A stretch of DNA of 64,000 bases, taken from positions 16,448,745-16,512,744 of the forward strand of contig OZ020316.1 of NCBI GenBank assembly GCA_963971305.1, read 5' to 3'. The position numbers and the translations under genes were made by a program. Position 1 is the stretch's first letter, and each line of letters opens with the position of its first letter. The notes below the pieces were generated by a model, which was given only the letters and a program-made list of their open reading frames with translations, ran no database searches and was not told the DNA's origin. This DNA is from Arcuatula senhousia. Its lineage: Eukaryota > Mollusca > Bivalvia > Mytilida > Mytilidae. Below are positions 21,801 to 35,500 of the stretch, in pieces.

Positions 21801-24450
21801 AATGTTAAGTAAAAACTTACAAATTCTTGCAAAGTTCGATTTTTATGGGCGCCTACATGGATGTGTCAAATGTAATGGGAATTAAATGGTGCTTTACAAT
21901 CAATGTTGAGTCTTTTCAAAAATAATTAAAATATTAAAGAGCTGTTTATACCGTCATCGCTTTAAAAAAATATTACTCTGTGAACTGTAGACAGATTTAA
22001 AAAAAAACCCAGATATCAAAGTAATGTTTTGTCCAAAATTACAAAAAGGAAGTTCCTCAATGCCTACCTGTAGTAGGGTTATATAGGTCGCGCTAGTGTT
22101 TACAGATGTGTAAACATTTAATATAAGATATTAATTTTAAACCACTATAATTACGATAATTTCTGGTTGGTTCAGGTTCCTTAGAAATACAGAAGGGAAA
22201 TTCCTGTGCTACGAAACAATCATATAGTCCGAACAGACAGACAATCTATGAGATCTACAAAAATAGCGACTAAAATCAAACACCAAAGACGCGACGTTTG
22301 GACCGACTGTTGGCATAGGATGGTCTATGATGGGGCACTGGGCTGTGGCAGTCACGCTTTATTGTGAAGAAAAAGTACTATACTTCTAACCATTCCCTTT
22401 GCAAGTGACAAGGAATAAAACAATAAACCATACGGATGTATAATAGCAAGCAGCAACTGATTGCTTTTCCGGGGCACCTTTCGATACAACTCAGGTTTAT
22501 CCCAAAACCTGATCAGAAGAGAGAGTATTATAATTTCAAAAGTACCAAAACGCAAAAACCAAAATAACTTACTGCTTGCTCTTCCGGAGCACTCTCGTTA
22601 CGACTTTGGTTCGAGTTGATGATTGCTATTCAGTTGTTTCTGTATTTTTTTGTTTTATGTTGTCTGTTTTTTTTACCTGTTCTCGTTGGTGTTTATTGGT
22701 TTTGTCTCTGCCTTTTAGGTTTTTTGAAATTTGGATGCTCAATTGGTACCTCTGCTTCTACCATTCAATTAACGATATAAAACAAATGTTTGTCCTAATT
22801 GACCATGACGCTTAAACTTTCTGTTTACGTATTACCAAGGGGAAATACGATTGTTACCATAACATACTTTTGCTAAAAGGCATGCTAATTAAGCTGCTAA
22901 AGAGTAACAATAAACAATATTGGGTGCATCAGAAACCCTTTCATTATTTCTATATTGTAAAATGTAACGATCGAAATAACAAAAAATAAGACTGCTGTTC
23001 ATAACTACGAAAACAGGTAAATCGCACATTGGTAATGTTGGTATCCGGTTTGATACAAACATAAAAAGGTTAATTCAGCGTGGTTACTCAGAAAGTTTGT
23101 GTATTTTGTATTTCAGCTAACAAAGTCAGACTATTTCGTGTATGAGGTAACAAGTTAAAATACCAAATAAAGTTACCCGCAAATACAAAATCACACTCTC
23201 ACACAGTTATCAAGACAATGAGTATACACTCGGCTTTTTTAATCTTAGTTTCAATTTAATAGCTTTTATCATTAATTCTAAATAAAGATATAAACAGACA
23301 AACAATGTATAAAACAAAAATTAAACAAAAAAAAGAAAAAAACTTCTTCCTTACCTAAGTTTTTACCCATATATTCCTTCTAACCCTTAATAACAAATTT
23401 TGTCAGTAGCGTCAGTTTACAGGAAGCAATTATAATCAGTAGCGTCTGTCAAGGGTATCAGTTGGAAACCCCCTATAAATATTTTTGAAAGATAATACAT
23501 TTAAAGTCTCTTTTTCTATAAGTAGCGTCTACCTCTTCAGATTTCAAGTGTGTCATGAATTAAAAAGAAATATATTCGTGGATATTGTACCTGTAAGGTA
23601 TCGTTGATGATATAATTGTTACTTAGTAAAGCTAAAAGATAACCATGTACACATTGACAGAAGAAAAAAACCCAAGCACTCAAGAGTTTATCATTGAATC
23701 TGCCTTAACGAATAGTAAGACTGCCAGGCATTGTTGGTTTTCCAAAACTCTTTTACATGAAAATAATTTCAAATTTATTGCTTCAATTAATTTGATCAAC
23801 TTTAAACAATTCTCAATGTCATTGTAAACGTTATTTAGCTCTGGTTTAAACAGATATCAAAAGATATCCATCGTGGAAGAAAAAGCTTTAAAACTATAAA
23901 GCACTGGAAATTGGTGATGTTGACAGAAGCCACTAGGAGAAGCAGATGGCAAAACAGGCTATTCAGTCCTCCAAAGTTGATGAAAATGTTAAAATGTTTT
24001 TGGAACTTGTAATTTTCTGCATGTTTTCAATTGTTTGTTTTAAGTTTATAGAAGATAGAAATATAATACAAACAATTATTAAAACATATTAAAAAACCCA
24101 GACAAGATAAAACACAAAAATACTAGAACAACTGAACGCGAACTCTAGTCGTAATAAGAGTGAAGTCGGGTGCTCCGGAAGAGTAAGCAGTAAGGTATTT
24201 TGGTTACTGATCTTAGTTACTTTTGAAGTTGAAATACTTTCTTTTCTGACAAGGATTTTGTGACTAACCGAGTCTTATAGTTGTTTTATAAGACAAAAAA
24301 ATATATTTTATGAAATCTGAACACAATAAATTAATTAAATTTGATACACATATATGAAAGTTTTCATAATCCAGGACCTTCATATGAATAAAGGGAAAGG
24401 TTCAAGTGAAACATATTACATGTATTATATTATGCTAGCTTCTTCCTGAA
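21800..24450. other. Distal part of unit A, no gene
   Basis: Colinear with 42560-45960 apart from indels. It contains a family T tail at 22575-22765 (+) and a truncated tail near 24100-24195. Short open frames are not conserved in frame between the units. Confidence 0.55.
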
Positions 24451-25360
24451 ACAAAACAGTTGTTTGAATAGCTGAAGGTTTGCTTGTTCCTTGGTGTCCT
24501 CCATAGATTGCGAGAAAACAAGCAAAGAGGCACCGATGGGACATTCGAGTGTCCAAAAGTCGAAAGGGCACCGACAATACCGGTAAGCACGAACAAAAAC
24601 AGCACGAAGAATCTCAAATTGACAAAACACAAAATCAACCGAACGGAAATCAACAACGCGAACTAAAATCTTAACAAGAGTGAACTCAGGTGCTCCGGAA
24701 GAGTAGGAGGTTCCTGTCTGCTAAAGCACACACGTCGTGCTGCCAATTTCCAATTCAGTGTGTCAAATCCGGTAAAAGAAGAAAAAACAAAATTCTATGA
24801 CAAACCAACATCTGCACTAATTTGAGAGATAGAAATCCTATATTTGTCTACGAATGTACAGTTTCTACTGTAAAATTTATTCAATAGCGAATCAACTGTG
24901 ATACGAAGACTCCATAAGCGGGAGCGGACGGAATGTTGCTACACAAAAAGGCAAAGTTGACTATTGGAAAGTTGAGTCTCCCTTGAAAGTCTAAATAAGA
25001 TTTATTATGTTATAAGAGAACAACTCGCATCAATTTGAGAAGTTATCGACCAATTGTATTTGCATAAATTCACCGAACCATAGGCACATAATTCTGAACC
25101 TACGGTTGAGTGATTTTCGTCGAATATTATGATAAAGCCTGAAAGCACTCCGATCGTACACATAACAAAATAGGTAATGGGACTGTCCAAGACTCTCATC
25201 CTCTATTGGCAAGCGCCTGGGTGATCGAGACTACATCGAAATATGACCTTTCACTTCTTATCACTTTTGTAGCCTCTAAACATTCTTTTTCTTCTTCACC
25301 TTTCACATTAAAGTTGTGGTGTTCCAAGCAGCTACTTGGGTTTTTCTCTTCTTCCGTCCC
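24450..25360 (-). pseudogene. Decayed exon-8 relic at the left edge of unit B, split by a retroelement tail
   Basis: AAAACAGTTGTTTGAATAGC through CCTCCATAGATTG (24453-24512) and ATATGACCTTTCACTTCTTA to the exon start (25240-25358) match the exon 8 relic at 3587-4034. Between them lies a minus-strand family T tail and RT remnant (24517-25235). This marks the junction between the two tandem units. Confidence 0.65.
24517..24965 (-). mobile_element. Retroelement 3' tail (family T) inserted in the exon-8 relic
   Basis: From GAGGCACCGATGGGACATTC through GGTGCTCCGGAAGAGTAGG to GGAGCGGACGGAATGTTGC. It includes the RT C-terminal coding region in reverse. The relic at 3587-4034 lacks it. Confidence 0.65.
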
Positions 25361-26070
25361 TCTGGATCCACCACTGCATCTCCTTTCTTTCCTCTTAAAT
25401 CAAATGATAATTATTTTAGGACAGAAAACCAAGCCCCTTGTCAATGGAAATGGTCGGCCCCTGTAAGACGGTGTATTCAACAATTGTATAATTAAAGTAT
25501 AGGGACAGATTAAAATGGCACTTATTTTGACCATTTAACACCGAAAACATTTTTTTCTTTCTTTATTTTTATCTTTATATAAATGTCAAAAATTAACACG
25601 TCGATACATTGTCATCAATACAAATAAAAAATAATAAGATAAAATGCTATTTATCACGAACACATCGATTTACACGAACACATTGATAGAACAATAACAT
25701 AATATAGAAAAGTAGATTAATAATATGCCATAACATTTAAAAACATAAAACGAAAATATGCAATAAACAATTATAAATAACAAAATTTATGTACAATACA
25801 AGCTTCATACCACACCGTTTGAGCATCGCTAATCGTCTGTAAGACATTTCTACGAAAAGTTGAACCATCTTTTCTTTGTCACCGGTTCAACCAAATACGG
25901 TAAAGACTATCAAGTCCTATTAAGTTATATAGGAGTTTTTTTTATTCAAATAACATTTTCGTTATGAAAATTTGATGCCATTCGTAAAGTTTAAACATAG
26001 AAAAAATTTCTAACAACTTAAAATAAAAAGTTTTCTGAGTTGTCTTTCCTAAATTGAATGGTTTTTTAAG
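25361..26070. other. 3' flank of receptor copy B
   Basis: Counterpart of 4721-5409. It contains an AATAAA on the minus strand at 25941-25946, about 125 bases after the copy B stop. No gene. Confidence 0.55.
25941..25946 (-). promoter_or_regulatory. Candidate poly(A) signal, copy B
   Basis: AATAAA on the minus strand, conserved with 5299-5304 in copy A. Confidence 0.35.
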
Positions 26071-26582
26071 TCAACCCTGTCGGAAACCGTTGATTTCAAT
26101 ATTCATCAAAGTATCTTCACTATAAGGTCTTTCATAAAGTTTGTTTGCCGATTCATCTGTTTGCTTGGTAATTTGTTGTCTTATTTGAAAGCTTTTATCG
26201 TTTTGACGTGACACTTTATTCATTGAAGAATTACAGTCTTTGTTGTTTTGAAAGTCATTGAACACATTTGTTGCATCTATTAATGTTTCTTTGCTCAAAT
26301 TGTAATCAATTGATTCTATTGAATTGATTTCAAAAACAGTTGTAGGAATTGCCGGTGATTTGCTTTCATTTTCATATGATGCATTTACTGGACTTTCCGC
26401 CTTTTCGATCCCTATGATATTTTTGTTTGCCGCAAAAGAATTTTCCCCGGTCTCCTCCATAGATTGTGAATATGACCTTTCACTTCTTTTTACTTTTGTT
26501 GCCTCTAAACATTCATTTTCTTCTTGACCTTTCACATTAAAGTTGTGGTATTCCAAGCAGCTACTAAGGTTTTCCTCTTCTT
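26071..26582 (-). CDS. Copy B exon 8: cytoplasmic tail, C-terminus
   Basis: 512 nt, ending EINGFRQG stop. It keeps SMEE and the EEEENLSSCLEYHNF start. 18 of 161 residues differ from copy A by eye. Confidence 0.82.
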
Positions 26583-29500
26583 CTACAAAGATTTACAGAA
26601 CCAATGCACATGTGTGTCTCAAACAACCAAAAGTAGCATTAATCTGTTTTAAATTTATGTTTGTAGAATATAACGGAAGTAACAATTAAATTTACAGAAC
26701 TTGGAGGATCAATTTCAATGTCAACAAGAAAAGACAAAAGCTGGAAGACATATACGAAAATTATAGATCGCAATGGTCCTGACTTGGTACAGGCATTTCA
26801 AATGAAATGGCAGGTTAAACCATATTTTATGGCGCACTTCAATTTATTGTAACTGTACCGGATTGGTTCAATGCGAACATGTACATGTATCTTGGCAAAA
26901 GGAGGTCTAGGGGATCTGTTAATGGAATATCTACCCTGGTAGATAAAACTGTTTTGGCATTAATACATTTGTGTTTGGCAGAGACACCTAGGTGGAAAAG
27001 TTTATTCTGATTATTATGTTCCAAACAAAGAATAAGCTACTACCTTAATTTTGCTTTTTCAGTTATTGACTCTTCGCCAGAGTCATTAAAGATATTGCAT
27101 GTGGTTTTTAGATAGAATCATCCCTGCTATTTTTTTGTCCTTTTTATAAAGGTTGGTGTTTACTTGCATATCAATTTTTTTTTTCATCCGATAGTCTTTT
27201 AACAAATGTAAAGCAAGTTTATACTTACTTTCAGCTTTGGTACCTAACGGCTCTGGATCTAAATGGATATAAGATAGTGTACAACTCTAAAATTTCAATC
27301 AACTTAATGAACCTATTATTATTATTGGTATCAAGACATACAGTTATCCCTTATGATAGGTCTGTTACAATAAAATTTTCTTTTTAGAGAAACATCTTCA
27401 TCACGTAATATTTAATTTCACATAAACATAATCGTTCTGGCATTTTTGGATCATTATATGATTTCAATATGAATTAGATAAGGAGTATTTTGTATGGCTT
27501 TTTTAACAATGATCAGAATAAACAAAACCAGTAGCAGCACTTTTATGAACCATCTCCGACAAAAGTCTTCAAGGCTCCAAATTAAAAACCGTTACAAGTC
27601 TTTGTAAAGACATATTTATAGACCGTTTAAGAAAATATATCTACCAGTTTTACCTAGACTTACCTCTATATAGAAATATTTGACAATCTGATGCTACAGT
27701 AACGGGACTCTGAAGTTTTTCTGTAACCTGTGTGTATGGACCTGAAAATGTACCCAGCGTCAGCTTTGCTACCTCTCCGGAACTATTCGATACTTCAGAC
27801 GAATTTCGTGATCTATTTCGAATGTCTTGGAAATCCGTTACATGATGAAAAACTTCATCAGAGTAGCGGTTTTCATTTTTCTTCGGTTCACTCCCTTTGT
27901 TGGCTGGTTTAACATCATGTCCATCCACGACATCTGTTATAACTTCCTGTAAAGTGTTGACATCAACTTGTTCAATGCTTCCAAGCTTCGAGTTAGTATT
28001 TTTAGGATGATGAACACCAGCTATGTTTCTCTCAATATTTAAGGCGTTTCTGTTCAGAGGAACATGGTTGTTTGGTAGATTATCTTGATTGTTCTTTTCA
28101 ATTTCGACTGGACGTTCAACTCTTTGCTCGACTGGGTCATTTCCATTTCTTTCAACCAAGGGGAGCATCTCACGCGAAACTGAAAATCAAGATGAAAGTG
28201 TCACAATTTAATGTCGATGGCTATCACAAGTAACCCTTCAAGATCTATGGTATATATTGCGTGTAGTCGATTCAACTTATTTTTTTCACCTAACTTCAGC
28301 TCGAATTATTTCTCCCGTAAATCTGATGAAAGTATACTATATGGAAAATTAATAATTTGTGAATCATTTGTTACATAAATAAACTCCTTGCAAATTGTTT
28401 GGTCATTATCAAGACAAGTATAGACTTGTTTTTGGTTTCAGTGTGACGAACAAAAATATTCTTGACTTTTTTGGGTTTATACATGTACATATGCTGATTT
28501 ATATATTAAAGCTGGGTTTATTCTTCTGTATATAGATTTACCATTATTTCTTTTATTCTGATCAGATGTGCCTTTCTTTGACCTCAATAGATATAGTAGG
28601 AATAACGTCCCAGCAAAACATAGGATGGCAAGCACGACTACTCTGAAGTTAGAATATAATTGTTCAACTTACATTACTTTTAATAAGAATTTTCAAGATT
28701 CATATTCAATACTCAAATGAGAATAAAAGATATAATCAAGCCATTTTAGGTCGAAGGATAGATGTCTTTATTTGGCTGTTTTGAAAATTCGTGAAGCGAA
28801 ATTTTTTTCACCTAAATCACATATGTATGGGGTTTCATCAATAAAGCATACTTTATTCTTTGGAATTTATTAACTTTAACCTTAAGGAAAACTTTTTTGG
28901 GGGAAAGGCAAATGAAAGAAGCATAGATGCACAAATGGGGCATTCGAGTGTCAAAAGTCCGAAAGGGCAACGACAAAACCGCTGAACGAGAACAAGAACA
29001 GCATGAAGAAAAACAAAACACAAAATCAACTGAACGGAAATCAACAACGCGAACTCATGTCTTAACAAGAGTGAACTCAGGAGCTCCGGACGAATAGGCG
29101 GTTCCTGCCTGCTATATCACACCCGTCGCGTTGCTAATTTCAAATTCAGAGTATCAAATCCGGTAAAGAAGGAAAAAATGAATTTCTGTGACAAACCAAC
29201 ATCTGCAATCATTTAAGAGATAGAAATCCCATGTTTGTTTACGAGCGCACGGTGTCTACCGTAAAATTTCTTGTGTGAAGACGGTAACATAACCCTAGGT
29301 TAGCAATTTCTGTGATAGACGGAATGTTTCATTACAAAAAGGGAAAGTTGACGATTGAAAAGTTGAAGTCATCACGTTTGTCATAGAGCTTTGTTGAAAG
29401 TCTTCCTTGAGAGTCCATTTCGAGATGTAGATCTAAATATGAAGCAGACTTCCTACAATCCGTTGTGTCCTTGATCTCAAGTTCATGAGGGTATATAAGA

Positions 29501-32500
29501 TGGAAAAAGTCACCAAATCGACTATTGTTTGGTGAAAGGATATCATTAAAATAACGGAACGCGAGGTTAAAAGAAATAGCTAGTCTATGATCTTTTTTGT
29601 CTAAAAGGGATTGTAAGAATTCTGCTTTATATGAAAGAAGAAACAAACCAGCAAGCAAAGGTGCACAATTAGTTCCAATGAGAATCCCTATTGTTTGCTG
29701 GAAAACATGTCCACCAAACTGAACAAATATATTGTCGATAAGAAAATTGAGCATATCGACCATTTGGTCTTCTGTATATTTGTCCTTTTTCTTAGACTCA
29801 TTGATGACAAAGTAAGTCTTACTGTAATCGACTACCAGATATTTGTACCTGCGTTTTTCATTCTTTTTGAACAAATGAACAAAAGACGTCATGTCCCCCA
29901 CTGTCATGGAATATTCGGGACGAAACTCAGGAAGCATACTACTTACACAGCTATCAATAAATCTGTAGAAGACTCGTCACCTTGGTCAACATTTGGTAGT
30001 GGTGCTATATTTGGAATGTCTATATAAAAAAAATTGTAAACTAAGATAGAAAGTTCCGTGAACATTGAAGTAAAAACTTTGAATTAAGTATTTTTGGTAG
30101 AACTATTAAATAATTTACATTACAGATAGGTGCACACATAACCTGTACGAACGTTGACATAAAGTTAACTTTGTGACTGCTTTCCATGTCTGCTCATGTC
30201 TGTTATAGCAGACATTCAAATTAACTTGCGTTAACTCATGACTGGTCAAAGCAGACTTGCGACAGCTTCTTTATGACAGGTCATAACTAGCCATAAAGTC
30301 GTGACTGCTTTCACCAGACCAGTCATTGCATCAGTCTGCTCTAACTGGACTCTGTTTAATAATGCAATGGTTTAATTGAATACGAAAAAATGTTTATAAC
30401 ATTAAAATAAATTTAGTCCTTTTACATTCAGTCTTTTAAGCAGACTTGTCACAAAGTTAACTTGACTAGACCTGCCATAGTTACACGACTGCTTTAAAAG
30501 CAGACATACAATTGTGACTTCTTGGAGCCAGTCGCGCGTCTGCTCAAAGCAGTCGCATGACCAGTCGCAAGTGAACTTGAAGTTAACTTTATGCATCATT
30601 TTCAAGTTACCGTACAGGTTATGTGTGCACCCATCTGTACTTTAAACTGTTAATTGCATTTTTAATACTTGTGTCATTTTTAAGCATTACAGAGATCAAG
30701 TGTATCGCTTTTGTCTGACGATATACACCAAATCAGCAACTGTTTGAAGTGTTGTGTTGGATTTAAAATCGATATACTTGATATTTTTCATCAGTCGATA
30801 GATGCATCATAGCTAGCTGTCAGTGACTTCCGGTGTTCTCAAGCATAAAGAGATCCTCTTTGTCCCGTTTTCCACTGTTGTCTTTATTTCTTGGGTTCCA
30901 TTTTGTTCAATCGAACTTTTATCGATTTGATTTTTACTTTTTTTATTTTTGTGCCCTGTTATAGACTAATAAAGAGGGGAATTGAAGGTCGGGCCCAAAA
31001 AACTAGTTTAACCCCGCAACATTTTTATGGACCGGTCTTAAGCCAGGGATTTTTTAGCAAAACTAATGTTTGTACTCGAAGACTTTATTATATTTGAATT
31101 TTGTCAAAGAAGCGGTCGTTCATTGATTTTTATGATTGTTTTGAATCATACCCATTTTATCTTTAATATGCTTTATCTGGGGGCCAATAGCGAAACAGTG
31201 AGCAGGGACCACTGTTCATATTAAAAGCTACTGGCTGTTTTCCTTTGCGTTTTTTCAATTGTCATTAATTTTGTAGATTGTGTCGTGAACACTTATAGAC
31301 TGGTCTGCTGTACTGAGATGATCACCTCAATATCCCTATTGTGTCTCACAACTATGTCGTGTTCTATGCTCATTACCGGATCCAAAGATCGCAATGTTAG
31401 AGGGAGGATTGGCTCCATAAAACCTGGTTTAATCCACCTTTCGTTTGAGATGCATGTACCAAGTCAGGACCATTGCGATCCAGTAATTCTCCGGTATGAC
31501 TGATTCGTTTTTGTCATTTTCTCGGGACTATGAGATTGGTCATTCAAGTTCGGTAGTTTTGTTATTACCTATATTCCTCATCTCATTATCATCTATTTAT
31601 TTATTTGAGGTAAATCAATAAAGTGCCTAAATACATTATAGCTATAAAATTACCACGATTATTTGTATCTGTTCCGGACCGTATGAGGAACTTGACCATA
31701 CGCGTATGGTCATGACCATATAGGTATACTCACATGGTCGGACCATACGCGCATTGTCGGGGTAATCAGATGTATCGATATTTAATTAATTGATAAAAAA
31801 GGAAAATATTTGCGTTATCACATTTGCCACTCATTTTAAAAAGATCGTAGATCATTGTCAAAATGCTTGGCAATTTGTGAAAACGGTGGTTTTAAAACAT
31901 ATCAATTGTTATAGAGTTTCAACATGTTGATGTGATAAGGGAGCGACCATTTGATTTTTTATGGGGAGCTAGGGTGAAATTTGAAATAAAAAGGCAGGAC
32001 GGCAAAAATCCAGAAATAAAAAGGCAGGTTATTGCTTTGAGTAAAAAAAGACAGGATGGTATTTTTGGCTAAAAATATATAGTTGCTTTAGAAATAAAAA
32101 AAAATGCGCGCGCAAAAGAAAATCCAGGCTCGACTTTTTCCGAAAATAAGAAGACAAGACAAAGAAAATATCTATAGCCCCCCATAAAAATCAAATGGTT
32201 GCTCCCTAGTTAGAATTAATTTCGTCAAGCGTTATTTGTTTTACAAAAAAAAAATCTTTTCCATAGATGCATAAGTAGGTGTGTCCAAGATGATCAAAAT
32301 CGAGTCACAAATTATTTTAACATAATATTTGTACATGGACTTTTTAGCTTAGTTATTTCTGTTATTTTTAGATGTGAGCAGTTAAATGTAATAAAATTTA
32401 ACTTTGTTGTTATGTTATTTTGAAATGTGATTTGCCCGTTCAACCTTAATTTTGTAGCAAAAAGTTTCATACCTGTTTCAACTAATGCCACGTCAGAGGA

Positions 32501-35500
32501 AAATTTACTTGTTTTTCTGCTGCAAGATAAGAAGCAAGTGTTTAACGTTAGATTTTAAAATACAAATATACAAAATTAATACAGAAATGGGGTCATTATT
32601 CTAGTTTTAAGCCTAAAACGATAAATAATAAAAAAGTAGATTTTGTCTGCCAATTATAGTCTCCCATAAGTGTTTTTTTTACTGTGGAAAGTTTTTGTAC
32701 CATAATATTGAAGCTTAATTGGTTTATATTGGTGATATATTTCATTAAGCTTCCCTTTTTGGTTTGAGTACTTTTTGTTTAATATTTTTGGTATTCGAAT
32801 TTCTAAATGTTTGACAATGCTTTGAATTATATTTTGATGGTGAAAGGTAACGCCTTAAAATATGCATATACAGCATAAAGTATCTGTTTACCAATAACCT
32901 TGGAAATATTTGGCATTTGTTTTTTTTTCTACATCTGGGTCGATAACCGCCGCTGGTGGACCAGAGGTCTACGAAGTGCAGCCTGGTCGTCAGACTTGTA
33001 AATATACGTATGGCATGAATTTACCAATATACTTTATTTTTTTTAATTATTGAAATTTACGAAAGAACGTTTGTGGCAATGCCATTTAGATAAATTCTAG
33101 TTTCTGAAATTTAGAAATATAATACTTTCCACACTATAAACGATGTATAAATTTAAATCATATCAATTATATGAGGAAGTACTTTTGTTTTGAAGAACCT
33201 GAACTTTAGCCACGTGTTGTTTTATGAAAATTTAATTGACAATGACCGGCTTTTACTTCAAATAACACTTCTGTTGTGTTTTTGTCACGATTTATACTTA
33301 TAAAAATGTCGTTTAAATTTTTCGGGTTAAAAAAGTATTTGAAAGAAATTAAATAATATCTAGTATCTTTGTATCTTTTTAAAGATTGTATGTCATATCG
33401 ACGTTATGTTACTGACATGACGGAATTGTTAGTCATATTTACGTTATGTTACTAACATGACGGAATTTTTTAGTCATACATGTATCGACGTTATCTTTGC
33501 ATGACGGAATTGTTTATCATATCGACGTTATCTTTGCATGACGGAATTGTTTATCATATCGACGTTATCTTTGCATGACGGAATTGTATGTCATATCGAC
33601 GTTATCTTTGCATGGCGGAATTGTTAGTCATATCGACGTTATCTTTGCATGACGGAATTGTGTGTCATATCGACTTAATGTTACCAGTATGACGGAATTG
33701 TTTGTCATATCGACGTTATGTTACTAGCATGCATATCGACGTTATGTTACTAGCATGACGGAATTGTATGTCATATCGACGTTATGTTACTAGTTTGACG
33801 GAATTGTTGTCCTCTGTTTTATGTTATTCAAACATTTCTATTTTCTTACATTATTATTATGCTTACAGAGTAAAATTATATCGAAATTTCTAAATGTAAT
33901 AAGGTGCTACCTAAAAATGTAGCAAAAAACCGTTAAAAGTCCCCAAAAAGCCATGGTAATGGACATAAAACTTAGCGCGTAAAGCTTATAAACAAAAAAA
34001 ATAACGTAACAGAGTAGTTGGAAAATGAACACAAATACCGCTTAGACCTACACATCCTGGCATGGTTTTTGTTAAAACATTGTGGAATTTTTGGCAATCT
34101 TAAGATTAATGGTCCTTCTGTGCATACAGCAATGACCAGCCTATCAGCTTTTCTGTCAGAGTCAATATTTTTTTGACTGCATTTTTCTATTTAGTGTTTT
34201 CAAGTTTTTGGAATTTTTTTAGCCTACTCTTATCGAACTCTACAAATGGGTCTTAAATGTGCAAAGTGCATTTTTCTCCCCATACAGGGGACAACCATTT
34301 TTCGTCTCATCTGAAGGACCAGCATAATCTATAGGCGGTTCTATATCCTATTTACGGGTTCTTTATATTAAACCAACCTAAAGGTAGTCATGGTGGTGAC
34401 ATTTCGTTCTGATACTTTGGCTGTTGTTGTTGATTCCAAGACTTCAGGTTTCTTAGGTATGCTACAAAATATATTCGATTTATTGATTGATTATTGTGTG
34501 TTTTATGTCCAGTCGACAATATTTCAGTCATAGTCAGGACAAGAACAGATTGAAACAACAAACTAGATATGTTGACCCACCCAGGACTTAGCACTCATAA
34601 CACAGGCTCATGTATATCACACGAAACGGGCCAATGTACGACCATAAACCAGAAAAAAAATAAACCAGATCACGAAACAGGTCAATGTGCCCTCAACGCA
34701 CCATAGTCCAATGCACCCTGAAAGTGATGAAACCCTCCGCAAATAATTTGGAACCTTTACGTATGGTGACTTAAAGAAGCAAAGAGGCACCAATGTGGCA
34801 TTCGAGTGTCAAAATTGCGAAAGGGCAACGACAAAACCGGTAAACTCGAACAAGAACAGCACGAAGAAACACAAAACAAAAACCAACCGAACGGAAATGA
34901 AAAACGCAAACTCAAGTCGCATCAAGAGTGAACTTAGGTGCCCCGAATGAGTAAGCGGCTCCTGTCTGCTATAGAACACCTGTCGTGCTGCTAATTGTCA
35001 AATCCGGTAAAGGATGACAAAACAAAACTCTTCGACAAACCAATATCTGCATAATGAAGATCCCTTACATATAATGGTAACACAAGAGAAGGAACACTGA
35101 CCTAAGTGGGATATAGCCAACCGTTACCCAGTCTTATCTGTCGAAAATACAATGCTGCATTTTGGTTGAAAATGGGGAGGGATGAGGAACAAGGCAAATT
35201 TGGAAGAACCACAGGAAAAGGGAGAGGTGGGTAGGTGCAGAAAATTTAGTCTATGGGATGCACTACTTAGCGGTCCACAAAGGTATCTTTTACATGCATG
35301 AAGCTTGGCACTCTCCAAACACGTTGGTCGTACTATGGTTTGTAGTCAGGTTTTCTGCGTTATAGCCTGACATTCGGCAATCATTCGAGGATTATAAAAT
35401 GTAGGTTTATGAACATAACACCAACATAACATTGTTTATATAAGTCAGTCGTTTTTTCATTGGTGCGAACTTTTAACCTTATTCCTAAATGGTAGGGCAA

